Assembly: GCA_003045895.1 (NCBI GenBank)
Contig: PZPC01000024.1
Location: 1 to 64,000, forward strand
Direction of reading: 5' to 3'
Length of the DNA stretch: 64,000 bases
DNA from: Bacteroidota bacterium
Lineage (GTDB): Bacteria > Bacteroidota > Bacteroidia > Chitinophagales > Saprospiraceae
The position numbers and the translations under genes were made by a program. Below, piece by piece: positions 53,332 through 61,970 of the stretch (the first letter of the stretch is position 1; each line of letters opens with the position of its first letter). The notes beneath the pieces are model-generated. The model saw nothing but the letters and a program-made list of their open reading frames with translations. It ran no database searches and was not told the origin of the DNA.

Positions 53332-55287
53332 ATGCCCGATTTAACCCTGTTTTTTTTGCTCCTTTTTTCTACCCATCTGCTTGCCCAAAGCCAGCCAGAC
53401 TGCCCCTACTACCAAAAATACCTGGCCGCTGCCGACGCTGAAATAGCCAAAGGCGCAGCCGCCGACTTCCAAAAAGCCATCAACGACTACAGCACCGCCA
53501 TGCTGCATTGCCCCGCCCGGGCCGCCGCCGCCCGCGAGCGCATTATACAGGCCTACCGCGCGATTGACGCGCTCAAAGACGAAGCCCAGGCCAAAGAACG
53601 GGAAGCCCGCAACAGCCTGCGCCGACTCGCCCAGGAACGCGCCCGCTCGCAAGCCGCACTGGCGGAAGCCGACTCCATCTATGCACAGAATAAAAAACTG
53701 GTCGATGCCTTCTATTTTTATGACGACCAGCTGGCCCTGGCCTATAGAGACAATCTCTACGGGTACATCAATAAACAAGGCGAAGTAATGATCTACTACG
53801 AACTTGTTCAAGCGGAGCAGTTTGATGAAGAAATTGGTTTTGCCAGAGTAAAAAAGTATGGCACTGACTATTTACTCAGCTCAACAGGCAAAACGTATAA
53901 AGTGGCCTACCGCCTCGAAGACCTGAGTTCGGAAGTATTGGCGCTTGATTTGCGAGGGCAGTATTTGGATAGTTTTCCGACGGTTGTTTTGGGGTATCCT
54001 CAGTTGGAGGTGTTGGTGCTGAATGGGGGGAACAGTAATCAAAAAAACAATATTGGTCGAGTTCCCGCTGGCATTGGTATGCTTAAAAATTTAACCCATC
54101 TTTTTCTAGGGAACTCTCAAATCATTGCCTTACCTGAACAATTTTGGCAATTATCCCAATTGAAGTCGTTAGATTTAAGCGGCAACCGACTGACGGAGTT
54201 GCCACAACGGATCGGGCAATTGACACAGTTGACAGCGCTAAATTTAAGTGAAACTCAATTAACAGCGTTACCACAAGAGATCGGACAATTGACACAATTG
54301 ACATATCTGGATTTAAGAAAAAACCAGTTGACGGAGTTGCCGAAACAGATCGAACAATTGACACAATTGAAATACCTGTATTTAAATGACAACCAGTTGA
54401 CGGAGTTGCCAAAAGAGATCGGGCAATTGACACAATTAACAAAACTGCGTTTAGACAATAACCAATTGACAACGTTACCGCAAGAAATCGGGCAATTGAT
54501 ACTATTGACCTACCTAAATTTAAACTACAACAAATTGACAGCTGTACCACAAGAGATCGGACAATTGACACAATTGACAGAGCTGTTTTTAAGCGAAAAC
54601 CAATTGACTGAACTGCCGCAACAGTTCGCGCAATTAACACAATTAAAATGGTTGTATTTAAGCGAAAACCAATTGACCGAACTGCCGCAACAATTCGGTC
54701 AACTCACTAAATTAACGATACTAAATTTAAGCATCAATAAATTGACTGCGCTGCCGCAACAGTTTGCGCAATTGACGCAATTAATAGACCTGGATTTAAG
54801 TTGGAATAACTTGACAGAGCTGCCGCATCAGATTGGGCAATTGACAGAATTGAAAGAGTTGGATTTAAGCGAAAATCAGTTGACGGAGTTGCCGCAACAG
54901 ATCGGGCAATTGACGCAATTGACAAGGTTAAATTTAAGCTACAACCAATTGACGGAGTTGCCACATGAGATTTCGCAATTGACGAAATTGACTCACCTGG
55001 ATTTAAGAAATAATCAATTGACGAAGCTTCCACCACAGATCGGGCAATTGACACAATTGACAGAGCTGAATTTAACCGGCAACGAATTAACGGAACTGCC
55101 ACAAGAGATTGGGCAATTGACTAGGTTGATAAGACTGGTTTTAAGTTCCAATAAATTGACGGAGCTGCCGCCACAAATCACGCAATTGACACAATTGAAA
55201 GTCCTGTACTTAACCAACAACCCCATCCCAGAAGAAACCGTCCAACAATTGCAAGCAAAACTTCCAAAATGTCGCATTGAATTCTAA
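53332..55287 (+). CDS. Exported leucine-rich-repeat protein, 18 repeats (LRR-1)
   Basis: A 651-residue protein. The start at 53332 gives a clean leader, MPDLTLFFLLLFSTHLLAQS; the frame upstream does not look like protein. Residues about 21-130 are helical (CPYYQKYLAAADAEIAKG, FQKAINDYSTAMLHCPARAA) with a coiled coil. Residues about 135-195 are WG-repeat-like (YGYINKQGEVMIYYELVQAEQFDEEIGFARVKK). Eighteen bacterial LRRs of 23 residues follow, consensus LTxLxLSxNQLTELPQQIGQLTQ. It ends IPEETVQQLQAKLPKCRIEF. Leu is mostly ttg/tta and Gln mostly caa, unlike the ctg/cag-rich neighbours. The same layout is found in LRR-2 at 58660. First gene of the putative four-gene operon. Confidence 0.92.
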   Translation: MPDLTLFFLLLFSTHLLAQSQPDCPYYQKYLAAADAEIAKGAAADFQKAINDYSTAMLHCPARAAAARERIIQAYRAIDALKDEAQAKEREARNSLRRLAQERARSQAALAEADSIYAQNKKLVDAFYFYDDQLALAYRDNLYGYINKQGEVMIYYELVQAEQFDEEIGFARVKKYGTDYLLSSTGKTYKVAYRLEDLSSEVLALDLRGQYLDSFPTVVLGYPQLEVLVLNGGNSNQKNNIGRVPAGIGMLKNLTHLFLGNSQIIALPEQFWQLSQLKSLDLSGNRLTELPQRIGQLTQLTALNLSETQLTALPQEIGQLTQLTYLDLRKNQLTELPKQIEQLTQLKYLYLNDNQLTELPKEIGQLTQLTKLRLDNNQLTTLPQEIGQLILLTYLNLNYNKLTAVPQEIGQLTQLTELFLSENQLTELPQQFAQLTQLKWLYLSENQLTELPQQFGQLTKLTILNLSINKLTALPQQFAQLTQLIDLDLSWNNLTELPHQIGQLTELKELDLSENQLTELPQQIGQLTQLTRLNLSYNQLTELPHEISQLTKLTHLDLRNNQLTKLPPQIGQLTQLTELNLTGNELTELPQEIGQLTRLIRLVLSSNKLTELPPQITQLTQLKVLYLTNNPIPEETVQQLQAKLPKCRIEF

Positions 55288-55325
55288 CCCACCAAAACCC
55301 GCTATCCCACTTCAAACCACACCGT

Positions 55326-56900
55326 ATGCACCACATGGAGCCCTTTCTAAATAAAATTCGAGACTTGATCGCCAAAGATCAAATGCCGAAGGCCATCGCC
55401 GCTTTGCGGCAATTGACCGCACAAACGCCCCTGCTCAATGAAGCGATTCTCCAGTCTTCGCGCTACCATGATATAGAAAGACGGGCCAGAAAAGGCCTGC
55501 TGACCAGCAAAGAAGCAGCCGTTGCCAGCAATCAGGTGCGCTGGGGTATCCTTGAATTGCTGAAAGAAATAGCCGCAGATCAGGCCAGTATCGTACTGCC
55601 CGATTTATTGGTAGAAATTGCCCAACAAGGCCAGGGCGAAGCGATCAGCCAGGAACTCGAAAAGGCCATTTCCGTCATCAACAGTAAAAATGTACTGATT
55701 AACGCCGCGATTCATGCTGGGGGCAATGTACACGTGGGGGACATTATCTATCACAGCGAGGCAGCTGCGGGCAAAGCGACCGATGACCATCCTTACAACA
55801 AGCAACTGACCCAGCATTTAATCAGCGCCATTGCCCCTTATGTCGACAATGCGAAGCGGTTGCACGATGACCAGTCCTGGCTGGAACAGGCCGAAAATTT
55901 ACGCAAAGTACAAGCGTTTTTGTGTCGAAATTTTGCGGGCGAAATTGCCAAACAATTGCGGCAACTCATGGCCATCGGCAGCGATAAAAACAATACCCCC
56001 GACGAAAAACGAGACGCCTACGTGCACAAATGCCGCGACATTGTCCGGCGGAGTTTCGACCTGATCAATTTCACCCTGCTTTCGGCCTTATGGGATGTCT
56101 TTCAGATTGCGCCACGCAACCTTAGCCGAGAGCAAAAGGCCGTACTAAGGTTGCGCTTCGATCAGCCTTTTGAACCTTCCAGCAGCGAACAATTTGCGCT
56201 CCTCCAGACCTTGCATGGCATTTTCACTGAGCAGCAGCTGACATTTCCGCTACCGGAGGTGGCTCAACTACAAGCAGAATTGCAGCCGGAAAGCAGCTTA
56301 CAGCAATGCTGTGTGGCCATTGATCAATTGGACCCTAAAGACCCCGCGTCGGGCGCTGCAGCCGAAGGATTACTCAGTACTTTCCTGGGGCATGTTGCCT
56401 TTTTGGTGAATTACCGCATGGCTTCCATCAAGCGGATTCAATACCACCAGCAGCGGCTGAACGAGCCACAATTTGTGCACCGCTACATTGATTTGGGTAT
56501 TGACAACAAAGCCAATGAAGACACCGAAAAAATCAATTGCATCGCGGTGGGCGAACAAACCCATGCGGTCTTATTGTACCGTGGGGCAGGCTACCAAGAA
56601 AATACCAGCCTTTTTCCCTTCGTCATCGACTACAATGCGCTGACGGGCGAGCAAGGCGCTAAGGTGTGCTTCTACAGCGCGACCGACCTGGAAGACGGCA
56701 GCCTGGAATACCGCTTCCTCAGTGACAACAGTATTTTGCGGGTGGAAAAGACGGGCATCCGCAAAGCCGATACCGATCTCAATGAATTGATGATGGATCC
56801 CGAAAAGGAAAAAGCCCTGCACCTGGACGGGGTGGTGCACGCGCTGCAGGAAGCGCGCAAGTGCTTATTGGGCGATGGCCTTAATTTTGATAACCTCTAA
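55326..56900 (+). CDS. EAD11-like effector-associated-domain protein with unknown C-terminal effector
   Basis: A 524-residue protein; Met 4 (55335) is an alternative start. Residues about 4-83 fit the effector-associated domain 11 pattern: LNKIRDLIAKDQMPKAIAALRQL, an aspartate/leucine-poor linker, ILQSSRYHDIERRARKGLLTSKEAAVASNQVRWGILELLKEI. EAD domains are small helical adaptor folds that link effectors to STAND or protease partners. A short Gly-rich strand INAAIHAGGNVHVGDIIYHS (about 125-144) recalls linkers seen in such proteins. The remaining 380 residues, mainly helical then mixed, match no family I recognise. It sits 38 nt after LRR-1 and 11 nt before the STAND gene. Cytoplasmic. Confidence 0.75.
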   Translation: MHHMEPFLNKIRDLIAKDQMPKAIAALRQLTAQTPLLNEAILQSSRYHDIERRARKGLLTSKEAAVASNQVRWGILELLKEIAADQASIVLPDLLVEIAQQGQGEAISQELEKAISVINSKNVLINAAIHAGGNVHVGDIIYHSEAAAGKATDDHPYNKQLTQHLISAIAPYVDNAKRLHDDQSWLEQAENLRKVQAFLCRNFAGEIAKQLRQLMAIGSDKNNTPDEKRDAYVHKCRDIVRRSFDLINFTLLSALWDVFQIAPRNLSREQKAVLRLRFDQPFEPSSSEQFALLQTLHGIFTEQQLTFPLPEVAQLQAELQPESSLQQCCVAIDQLDPKDPASGAAAEGLLSTFLGHVAFLVNYRMASIKRIQYHQQRLNEPQFVHRYIDLGIDNKANEDTEKINCIAVGEQTHAVLLYRGAGYQENTSLFPFVIDYNALTGEQGAKVCFYSATDLEDGSLEYRFLSDNSILRVEKTGIRKADTDLNELMMDPEKEKALHLDGVVHALQEARKCLLGDGLNFDNL

Positions 56901-56911
56901 GCCCCCAGCCC

Positions 56912-58663
56912 ATGTCCACACCACAACGCTACCCTTTTAAATTTCTGGATGCTTATTCCCGCGAAGACAAAGACATTTTCTTTGGCCGCGAAGAAGAAGT
57001 GGAGGCCCTCTACGAAATGATTTTCCAAGCCGACCTCCTCTTGGTGTACGGCGCATCGGGAACGGGAAAAACCAGCCTGATTCAATGCGGACTGGCCGGG
57101 AAATTCCAATCCCACGATTGGCTCGCTCTAAACATTCGGCGGGGCGACAACCTGAATGATTCATTAGAGAAAGCCCTGCAAGCAGCCAGCAACAGCCCTG
57201 CTACCAAGCAGCCGACAGATACGCTCGACTGGCTGGACCAAGACACGGAACAAAGCAACTCACTGCCCACGTCCCCATTGGCGCAAAGCCTCAAGTCCAT
57301 TTACTTGCAGCATTTCAAGCCCATTTACCTCATCTTCGACCAGTTCGAAGAATTGTACATTATTGGCGACAAAGCCGAACAGGATGCTTTTGTGGAAACT
57401 GTCAAAACCATCTTGCTGCTGGACCAGCCGGTGAAAATAGTACTCTCCATTCGAGAAGAATACCTGGGCCACCTTTACGATTTTGAGCGAAAAGTACCAC
57501 AGCTGTTGCGCAAGAAGCTGCGCATTGAAGCCATGAATCTAGAGAAGGTTAGCCGCGTCATCGAGAAAGTGGGGCAATGGAAAAATTCATTGGTGCAGCT
57601 AAAAAGCGGCGAAGAAGCAGCCATTGCCAAAGGTGTTTTTGAAAAAATACGCGGCACGGAAACGACCCTCACCATCACGCTACCCTATTTGCAGGTGTTT
57701 TTGGACAAGTTGTACCTGCAAATAACAGCCGACAAAGCGCGAAAAACCGCAGCGACCTTTAGCCTCCAGGCGCTACAAAAAATGGGCAATATTGGCGATG
57801 TCCTCCGCGAATTTCTGAACGATCAAGTGCTTGAAATTTCCAAAGAATTGAGCACAAAACCAGCCGATATTTGGAAAACGCTGTCCCCTTTTGTGACCAT
57901 CGAAGGCACCAAAGAGCCCCTTTCGGAAGCGCAATTGATCCAGCGGGTAGATGATTTTCCGCCCACTTTCGTATTGGCTTGCTTACAGGCTTTTGTGGAT
58001 AGCCGCATCCTGCGTTTCAACGAAAAAGAAGGCCGCTACGAAATTGCCCACGATTCATTGGCGCGCCAGATTCATGACAAACGCAGCGATGAAGAAATAG
58101 CCCTGCTGGAAGTAAAACGCCTGATCCAAAGCCAGGTGGCCATGACGGAGGAAGCCCGGGAATATTTCACCGAAAAGCAGTTGTTGTTCATAGAACCTTA
58201 TTTGGAAAAATTCACCCCCGAAGCGGCGGAAAAAGACTGGATTGAGCGCAGTAGAACCCAGGTACAGGCAGAAAAAGAAGCTGCTCAAAAACGCCAGGAA
58301 GCCGAACTGGCAGCCACCCGCAGCACACTACGAACTGTACGGGGACTACTGCTGGCGGCCATCGTTGCTTTAGCTGCTGCTGGTTTCTTCGCCTATCGGG
58401 CCAACCAACAGGAACAAATAGCTACTGAAAGCGCCCTGAAGGCTGAAGAAAGTGCCAGCAGTGCCAAAGCAAATCTCCGTGCCGCCTATAGTGCCGAAAT
58501 TAAACGCCTGGAAAGTGAGCAAACTACTGCGCAAGCCAATCACGCCGCTTTCGAGCGCTATGGTGCCGATAATGATGTGAAAGATCTTGAACTAAAGAAG
58601 ATGCAGGAAATAGAAGACCAGATTAAAAAATTTGCCGACCAAATTAAAGCCCTGGAAGAATGA
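56912..58663 (+). CDS. nSTAND1-type STAND ATPase with one membrane span
   Basis: A 583-residue signal-transduction ATPase. YPFKFLDAYSREDKDIFFGREEEVEALY opens the nSTAND1 domain. Walker A is YGASGTGKTSL (46-56), Walker B is IYLIFDQFEELYI (138-150), and a sensor-like LSIREEYLGHL lies at 179-189. A winged-helix region follows (about 335-392) with YEIAHDSLARQIHDKR. Residues about 450-472 are coiled coil, 478-496 a single membrane helix (GLLLAAIVALAAAGFFAYR), and 500-583 a second coiled coil. In relatives WD40 or TPR sensors follow this point; here there are none. The stop overlaps the ATG of LRR-2 by 4 nt, so translation is coupled. Confidence 0.9.
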   Translation: MSTPQRYPFKFLDAYSREDKDIFFGREEEVEALYEMIFQADLLLVYGASGTGKTSLIQCGLAGKFQSHDWLALNIRRGDNLNDSLEKALQAASNSPATKQPTDTLDWLDQDTEQSNSLPTSPLAQSLKSIYLQHFKPIYLIFDQFEELYIIGDKAEQDAFVETVKTILLLDQPVKIVLSIREEYLGHLYDFERKVPQLLRKKLRIEAMNLEKVSRVIEKVGQWKNSLVQLKSGEEAAIAKGVFEKIRGTETTLTITLPYLQVFLDKLYLQITADKARKTAATFSLQALQKMGNIGDVLREFLNDQVLEISKELSTKPADIWKTLSPFVTIEGTKEPLSEAQLIQRVDDFPPTFVLACLQAFVDSRILRFNEKEGRYEIAHDSLARQIHDKRSDEEIALLEVKRLIQSQVAMTEEAREYFTEKQLLFIEPYLEKFTPEAAEKDWIERSRTQVQAEKEAAQKRQEAELAATRSTLRTVRGLLLAAIVALAAAGFFAYRANQQEQIATESALKAEESASSAKANLRAAYSAEIKRLESEQTTAQANHAAFERYGADNDVKDLELKKMQEIEDQIKKFADQIKALEE

Positions 58664-61600
58664 AAAATTCTTTGCTATTCCTTCTATTGCTGATCGCTTG
58701 CCTGCCCATAGCCGCACAAACCGCTGCTGAATGCCCCTACTATACAAAATACATCAACAGGGCTGACGCCGCCTTGGCCAAAGGCTCCCAAGCTGATTTT
58801 GAGGCCATCATCAATGATTACAGCACGGCCATGCAGCATTGCCCACCGCGGGCAGCCGAAGCGCAAGCGAAAATACTGGCCGCATTCGAGACCATCAACG
58901 CCATCAAGCGACAAGCCGAAGCCGCGGAGCGGCAGATACAAAAAACGCTGCTAGCCGAAGCCGCAGAAAAAGCCAAAACCGAAGCCGCCCTGGCCACCAC
59001 CGATTCCCTCAATAAAATCAACGACCAGCTGCTCGGCGCATTCTATTTCTACGGCGACAGCCTGGCCCTGGCCTACAAAAACGAAGCCGATGGCTTTATC
59101 TACGGCTTCATTAATCGAGCTGGTGAAGTACTGATTAATTATCAGTTTGAGAAGGCGGAGCAGTTTGATGACAGGGGATTTGCTAAGGTGGTGAAGAATG
59201 GTCAAAATTATTTATTAGTGCCCAGTGGCAAAATCTATCCCGTCGCGTATTCATTGGGGGAGTTGACAAGTGAGGTATTGGCGTTGGATTTACAGAGTCA
59301 GGAATTGGATAGCTTTCCTATAGGGATTTTAGATTTTCCGCAGTTGAAGATATTGCTATTGGGAGATAATCAATTAATATCTATCCCTGAAGAAATTGGG
59401 GGATTGACGCAATTGACGGTGCTGGATTTAAGCAGGAACCAATTGACAGAGCTGCCGCAAGAGATCGGGCAATTGACACAATTGACAGCGCTGTATTTAA
59501 GCATAAATCAATTAACATATCTGCCGCAAGAGATCGGGCAATTGACACAATTGACAAAGCTGATTTTAGGCAAAGACATACTCATAGGGTTTTATTTAAA
59601 CGGCAATCAATTGACCGCGCTGCCGCCAGCGATCGGGCAATTGACGCAATTGACAGAACTGGATTTAAGTGAAAATCGATTAACGGAGCTGCCGCAAGAG
59701 ATCGGGCAATTGACGCAATTGACAGAACTGTATTTAGGCAACAATCAATTGACCGCGCTGCCGCAAGAGATCGGGCAATTGACGCAATTGACAGAACTGC
59801 ATTTAAGAAACAACCAATTGACCGCGCTGCCGCAACAGATAGGGCAATTGACACAATTGACAGCCCTTGATTTAATCGGCAATCAATTAACAGAACTGCC
59901 GCAACAGATCGGGCAATTGACGCAATTGACAGAACTGAATTTAACCCGCAACCAATTGGCGGAACTGCCGCAACAGATCGGGCAATTGACACAATTGACA
60001 GCCCTTGATTTAAACGACAATCAATTGACCGCGCTGCCGCAAGAGATCGGGCAATTGACACAATTGACAATGCTGTTTTTATCCAGCAACCAATTGACGG
60101 AGCTGCCGCAACAGATTGGGCAATTGACAAAATTGGAATATCTGAATTTAACCCGCAACCAATTGGCGGAACTGCCGCAACAGATCGGACAATTAACACA
60201 ATTGGAAAACTTAGATTTAAGAAACAACCAATTGACCGCGCTGCCGCAAGAGATCGGGCAATTAACACAATTGATAGTCTTATATTTAAGCAACAATCAA
60301 TTAACAGAGCTGCCGCAACAGATCGGACAATTAACACAATTGATAGTCTTAGATTTAAGCAACAATCAATTAACAGAACTGCCGCAACAGATCGGACAAT
60401 TAACACAATTTAGAAACTTAGATTTAAGCAACAATCAATTAACAAAACTGCCGCAACAGATCGGACAATTAACACAATTGAGAAGCTTATATTTAAGCAA
60501 CAATCAATTAACAAAACTGCCGCAACAGATCGGACAATTAACACAATTGAGAAGCTTATATTTAAGCAACAATCAATTAACAAAACTGCCGCAACAGATC
60601 GGACAATTAACACAATTGAGAAGCTTATATTTAAGCAACAATCAATTAACAAAACTGCCGCAACAGATCGGACAATTAACACAATTGAGAAGCTTATACT
60701 TAAGCAACAATCAATTAACAAAACTGCCACAACAGATCGGACAACTGACACAATTGACAGTACTGGAGTTAGCTAACAACCAATTGACGGAGCTACCCCA
60801 ACAGATTGAACAATTACCTCAATTGACAAGGCTGGATTTAGGCGACAACAAATTGATAAAGCTGCCGCCACAGATTGGGCAATTAACACAATTTAAAGTA
60901 ATAAATCTAAGCAACTGCCAATTGACGGAACTGCCGCAACAGATCGGGCAATTGACACAATTGACAGCCCTTGATTTAATCGGCAATCAATTGAGGGAGC
61001 TACCGCAAGAGATTGGGCAATTGGCGCAATTGACAGCGCTGAATGTAAGCAACAACCAATTGACCGCGCTGCCGCAAGAGATCGGGCAATTGGCGCAATT
61101 GACAGCGCTGAATGTAAGCGGCAACCAATTGACGGAACTGCCGCAACAGATTGAACAATTACCTCAATTGACAAGGCTGGATTTAGGCGACAACAAATTG
61201 ATAAAGCTGCCGCCACAAATTGGACAATTAACACAATTGAAAGTACTAAATCTAAACAACTGCCAATTGACGGAACTGCCGCAAGAGATTGGGCAGTTGA
61301 CGCAATTGACATACCTGGGAATAAGCAACAACCAATTGACTGAGCTACCACAACAGATTGGACAATTGACACAATTGACGGCACTGGATTTAGGCGGTAA
61401 CCAATTGTCTGAGCTACCACAACAGATTGGGCAATTGGCGCAATTGACAACGCTGAATTTAAGCGGAAATAAATTGGCAGAGCTGCCGCAACAGATCGAA
61501 CAATTAACACAATTGAGAGGCTTGGATTTAAGCAACTGCCAATTAACGGAACTACCGCAACAGATCGGACAATTAACACAATTGAGAGGCTTGAATTTAA

Positions 61601-61812
61601 GCAACTGCCAATTGACGGAACTGCCGCAACAGATCGGACAATTGGCGCAATTGACCTACCTGGATTTAAGCAAAAACCAATTGACGGAGCTACCACAAGA
61701 GATTGAGCAATTAAGGCAATTGGAATACCTGGATTTAAGCGGCAACCCCATCCCCAAAGAAACCATCAATCAACTAAAAAGCCAGCTTCCAAACTGTAGG
61801 ATCGAATTTTAA
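58660..61812 (+). CDS. Exported leucine-rich-repeat protein, about 35 repeats (LRR-2)
   Basis: A 1050-residue paralogue of LRR-1. The leader is MKNSLLFLLLLIACLPIAAQ. The shared N-terminal module has CPYYTKYINRADAALAKG, FEAIINDYSTAMQHCPPRAAEAQ, a coiled coil and the WG-like YGFINRAGEVLINYQFEKAEQFDDRGFAKVVKNG. About 35 LRRs of 23 residues follow from residue 225, ending IPKETINQLKSQLPNCRIEF as in LRR-1. One repeat (near 59565-59595) has an insertion (GKDILIGFYL). Four consecutive copies of LRSLYLSNNQLTKLPQQIGQ are nearly identical at DNA level. Exported in the periplasm or beyond; translation coupled to the STAND gene. No T9SS sorting domain. Confidence 0.92.
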   Translation: MKNSLLFLLLLIACLPIAAQTAAECPYYTKYINRADAALAKGSQADFEAIINDYSTAMQHCPPRAAEAQAKILAAFETINAIKRQAEAAERQIQKTLLAEAAEKAKTEAALATTDSLNKINDQLLGAFYFYGDSLALAYKNEADGFIYGFINRAGEVLINYQFEKAEQFDDRGFAKVVKNGQNYLLVPSGKIYPVAYSLGELTSEVLALDLQSQELDSFPIGILDFPQLKILLLGDNQLISIPEEIGGLTQLTVLDLSRNQLTELPQEIGQLTQLTALYLSINQLTYLPQEIGQLTQLTKLILGKDILIGFYLNGNQLTALPPAIGQLTQLTELDLSENRLTELPQEIGQLTQLTELYLGNNQLTALPQEIGQLTQLTELHLRNNQLTALPQQIGQLTQLTALDLIGNQLTELPQQIGQLTQLTELNLTRNQLAELPQQIGQLTQLTALDLNDNQLTALPQEIGQLTQLTMLFLSSNQLTELPQQIGQLTKLEYLNLTRNQLAELPQQIGQLTQLENLDLRNNQLTALPQEIGQLTQLIVLYLSNNQLTELPQQIGQLTQLIVLDLSNNQLTELPQQIGQLTQFRNLDLSNNQLTKLPQQIGQLTQLRSLYLSNNQLTKLPQQIGQLTQLRSLYLSNNQLTKLPQQIGQLTQLRSLYLSNNQLTKLPQQIGQLTQLRSLYLSNNQLTKLPQQIGQLTQLTVLELANNQLTELPQQIEQLPQLTRLDLGDNKLIKLPPQIGQLTQFKVINLSNCQLTELPQQIGQLTQLTALDLIGNQLRELPQEIGQLAQLTALNVSNNQLTALPQEIGQLAQLTALNVSGNQLTELPQQIEQLPQLTRLDLGDNKLIKLPPQIGQLTQLKVLNLNNCQLTELPQEIGQLTQLTYLGISNNQLTELPQQIGQLTQLTALDLGGNQLSELPQQIGQLAQLTTLNLSGNKLAELPQQIEQLTQLRGLDLSNCQLTELPQQIGQLTQLRGLNLSNCQLTELPQQIGQLAQLTYLDLSKNQLTELPQEIEQLRQLEYLDLSGNPIPKETINQLKSQLPNCRIEF
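60400..60740 (+). repeat. 69-bp near-identical LRR units
   Basis: Within LRR-2, about five consecutive 69-bp units (aagcttatatttaagcaaca ... caattaac) are almost identical: only a ta(t/c) and a few other changes separate them. Other LRRs in the gene differ much more. This indicates recent tandem duplication. 69 bp is 23 codons, so the frame is kept. Confidence 0.9.
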
Positions 61813-61884
61813 AATCCAGGATGTTTTTGCTTTCTTCAATCCAATTGGTTGCCTTAGCGCGTTGAGGTATTTCTCCTACTGAAG

Positions 61885-61912
61885 AGCGGTAGCGAGCAAC
61901 CTCGCTACCGCT
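61885..61912 (+). terminator. Terminator-like hairpin after the LRR-STAND locus
   Basis: A perfect 12-bp stem (agcggtagcgag / ctcgctaccgct) with a CAAC loop, between LRR-2 and the convergent DUF4197 gene. No long T-run follows, so it may act as an mRNA stabiliser or weak terminator. Confidence 0.5.
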
Positions 61913-61970
61913 TTGCAGGCTTGGCGTGGCCATCCCATCTTCATTTGCCTTGCCGTCAATGTGGGGAGGC

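Noticed and set aside
60400-60740. CRISPR-like repeat/spacer structure in the LRR arrays
   Set aside because: The periodicity is 69 bp and is coding: each unit is one 23-residue LRR.
59582-61696. Long minus-strand open frames over LRR-2 (also 54122-55277 over LRR-1), coding for repetitive Ile/Val/Ser/Cys-rich proteins
   Set aside because: They are the reverse reading of the periodic LRR DNA. They lack start signals, leaders and families, and exist only because the repeat unit has no stop codons in that frame.
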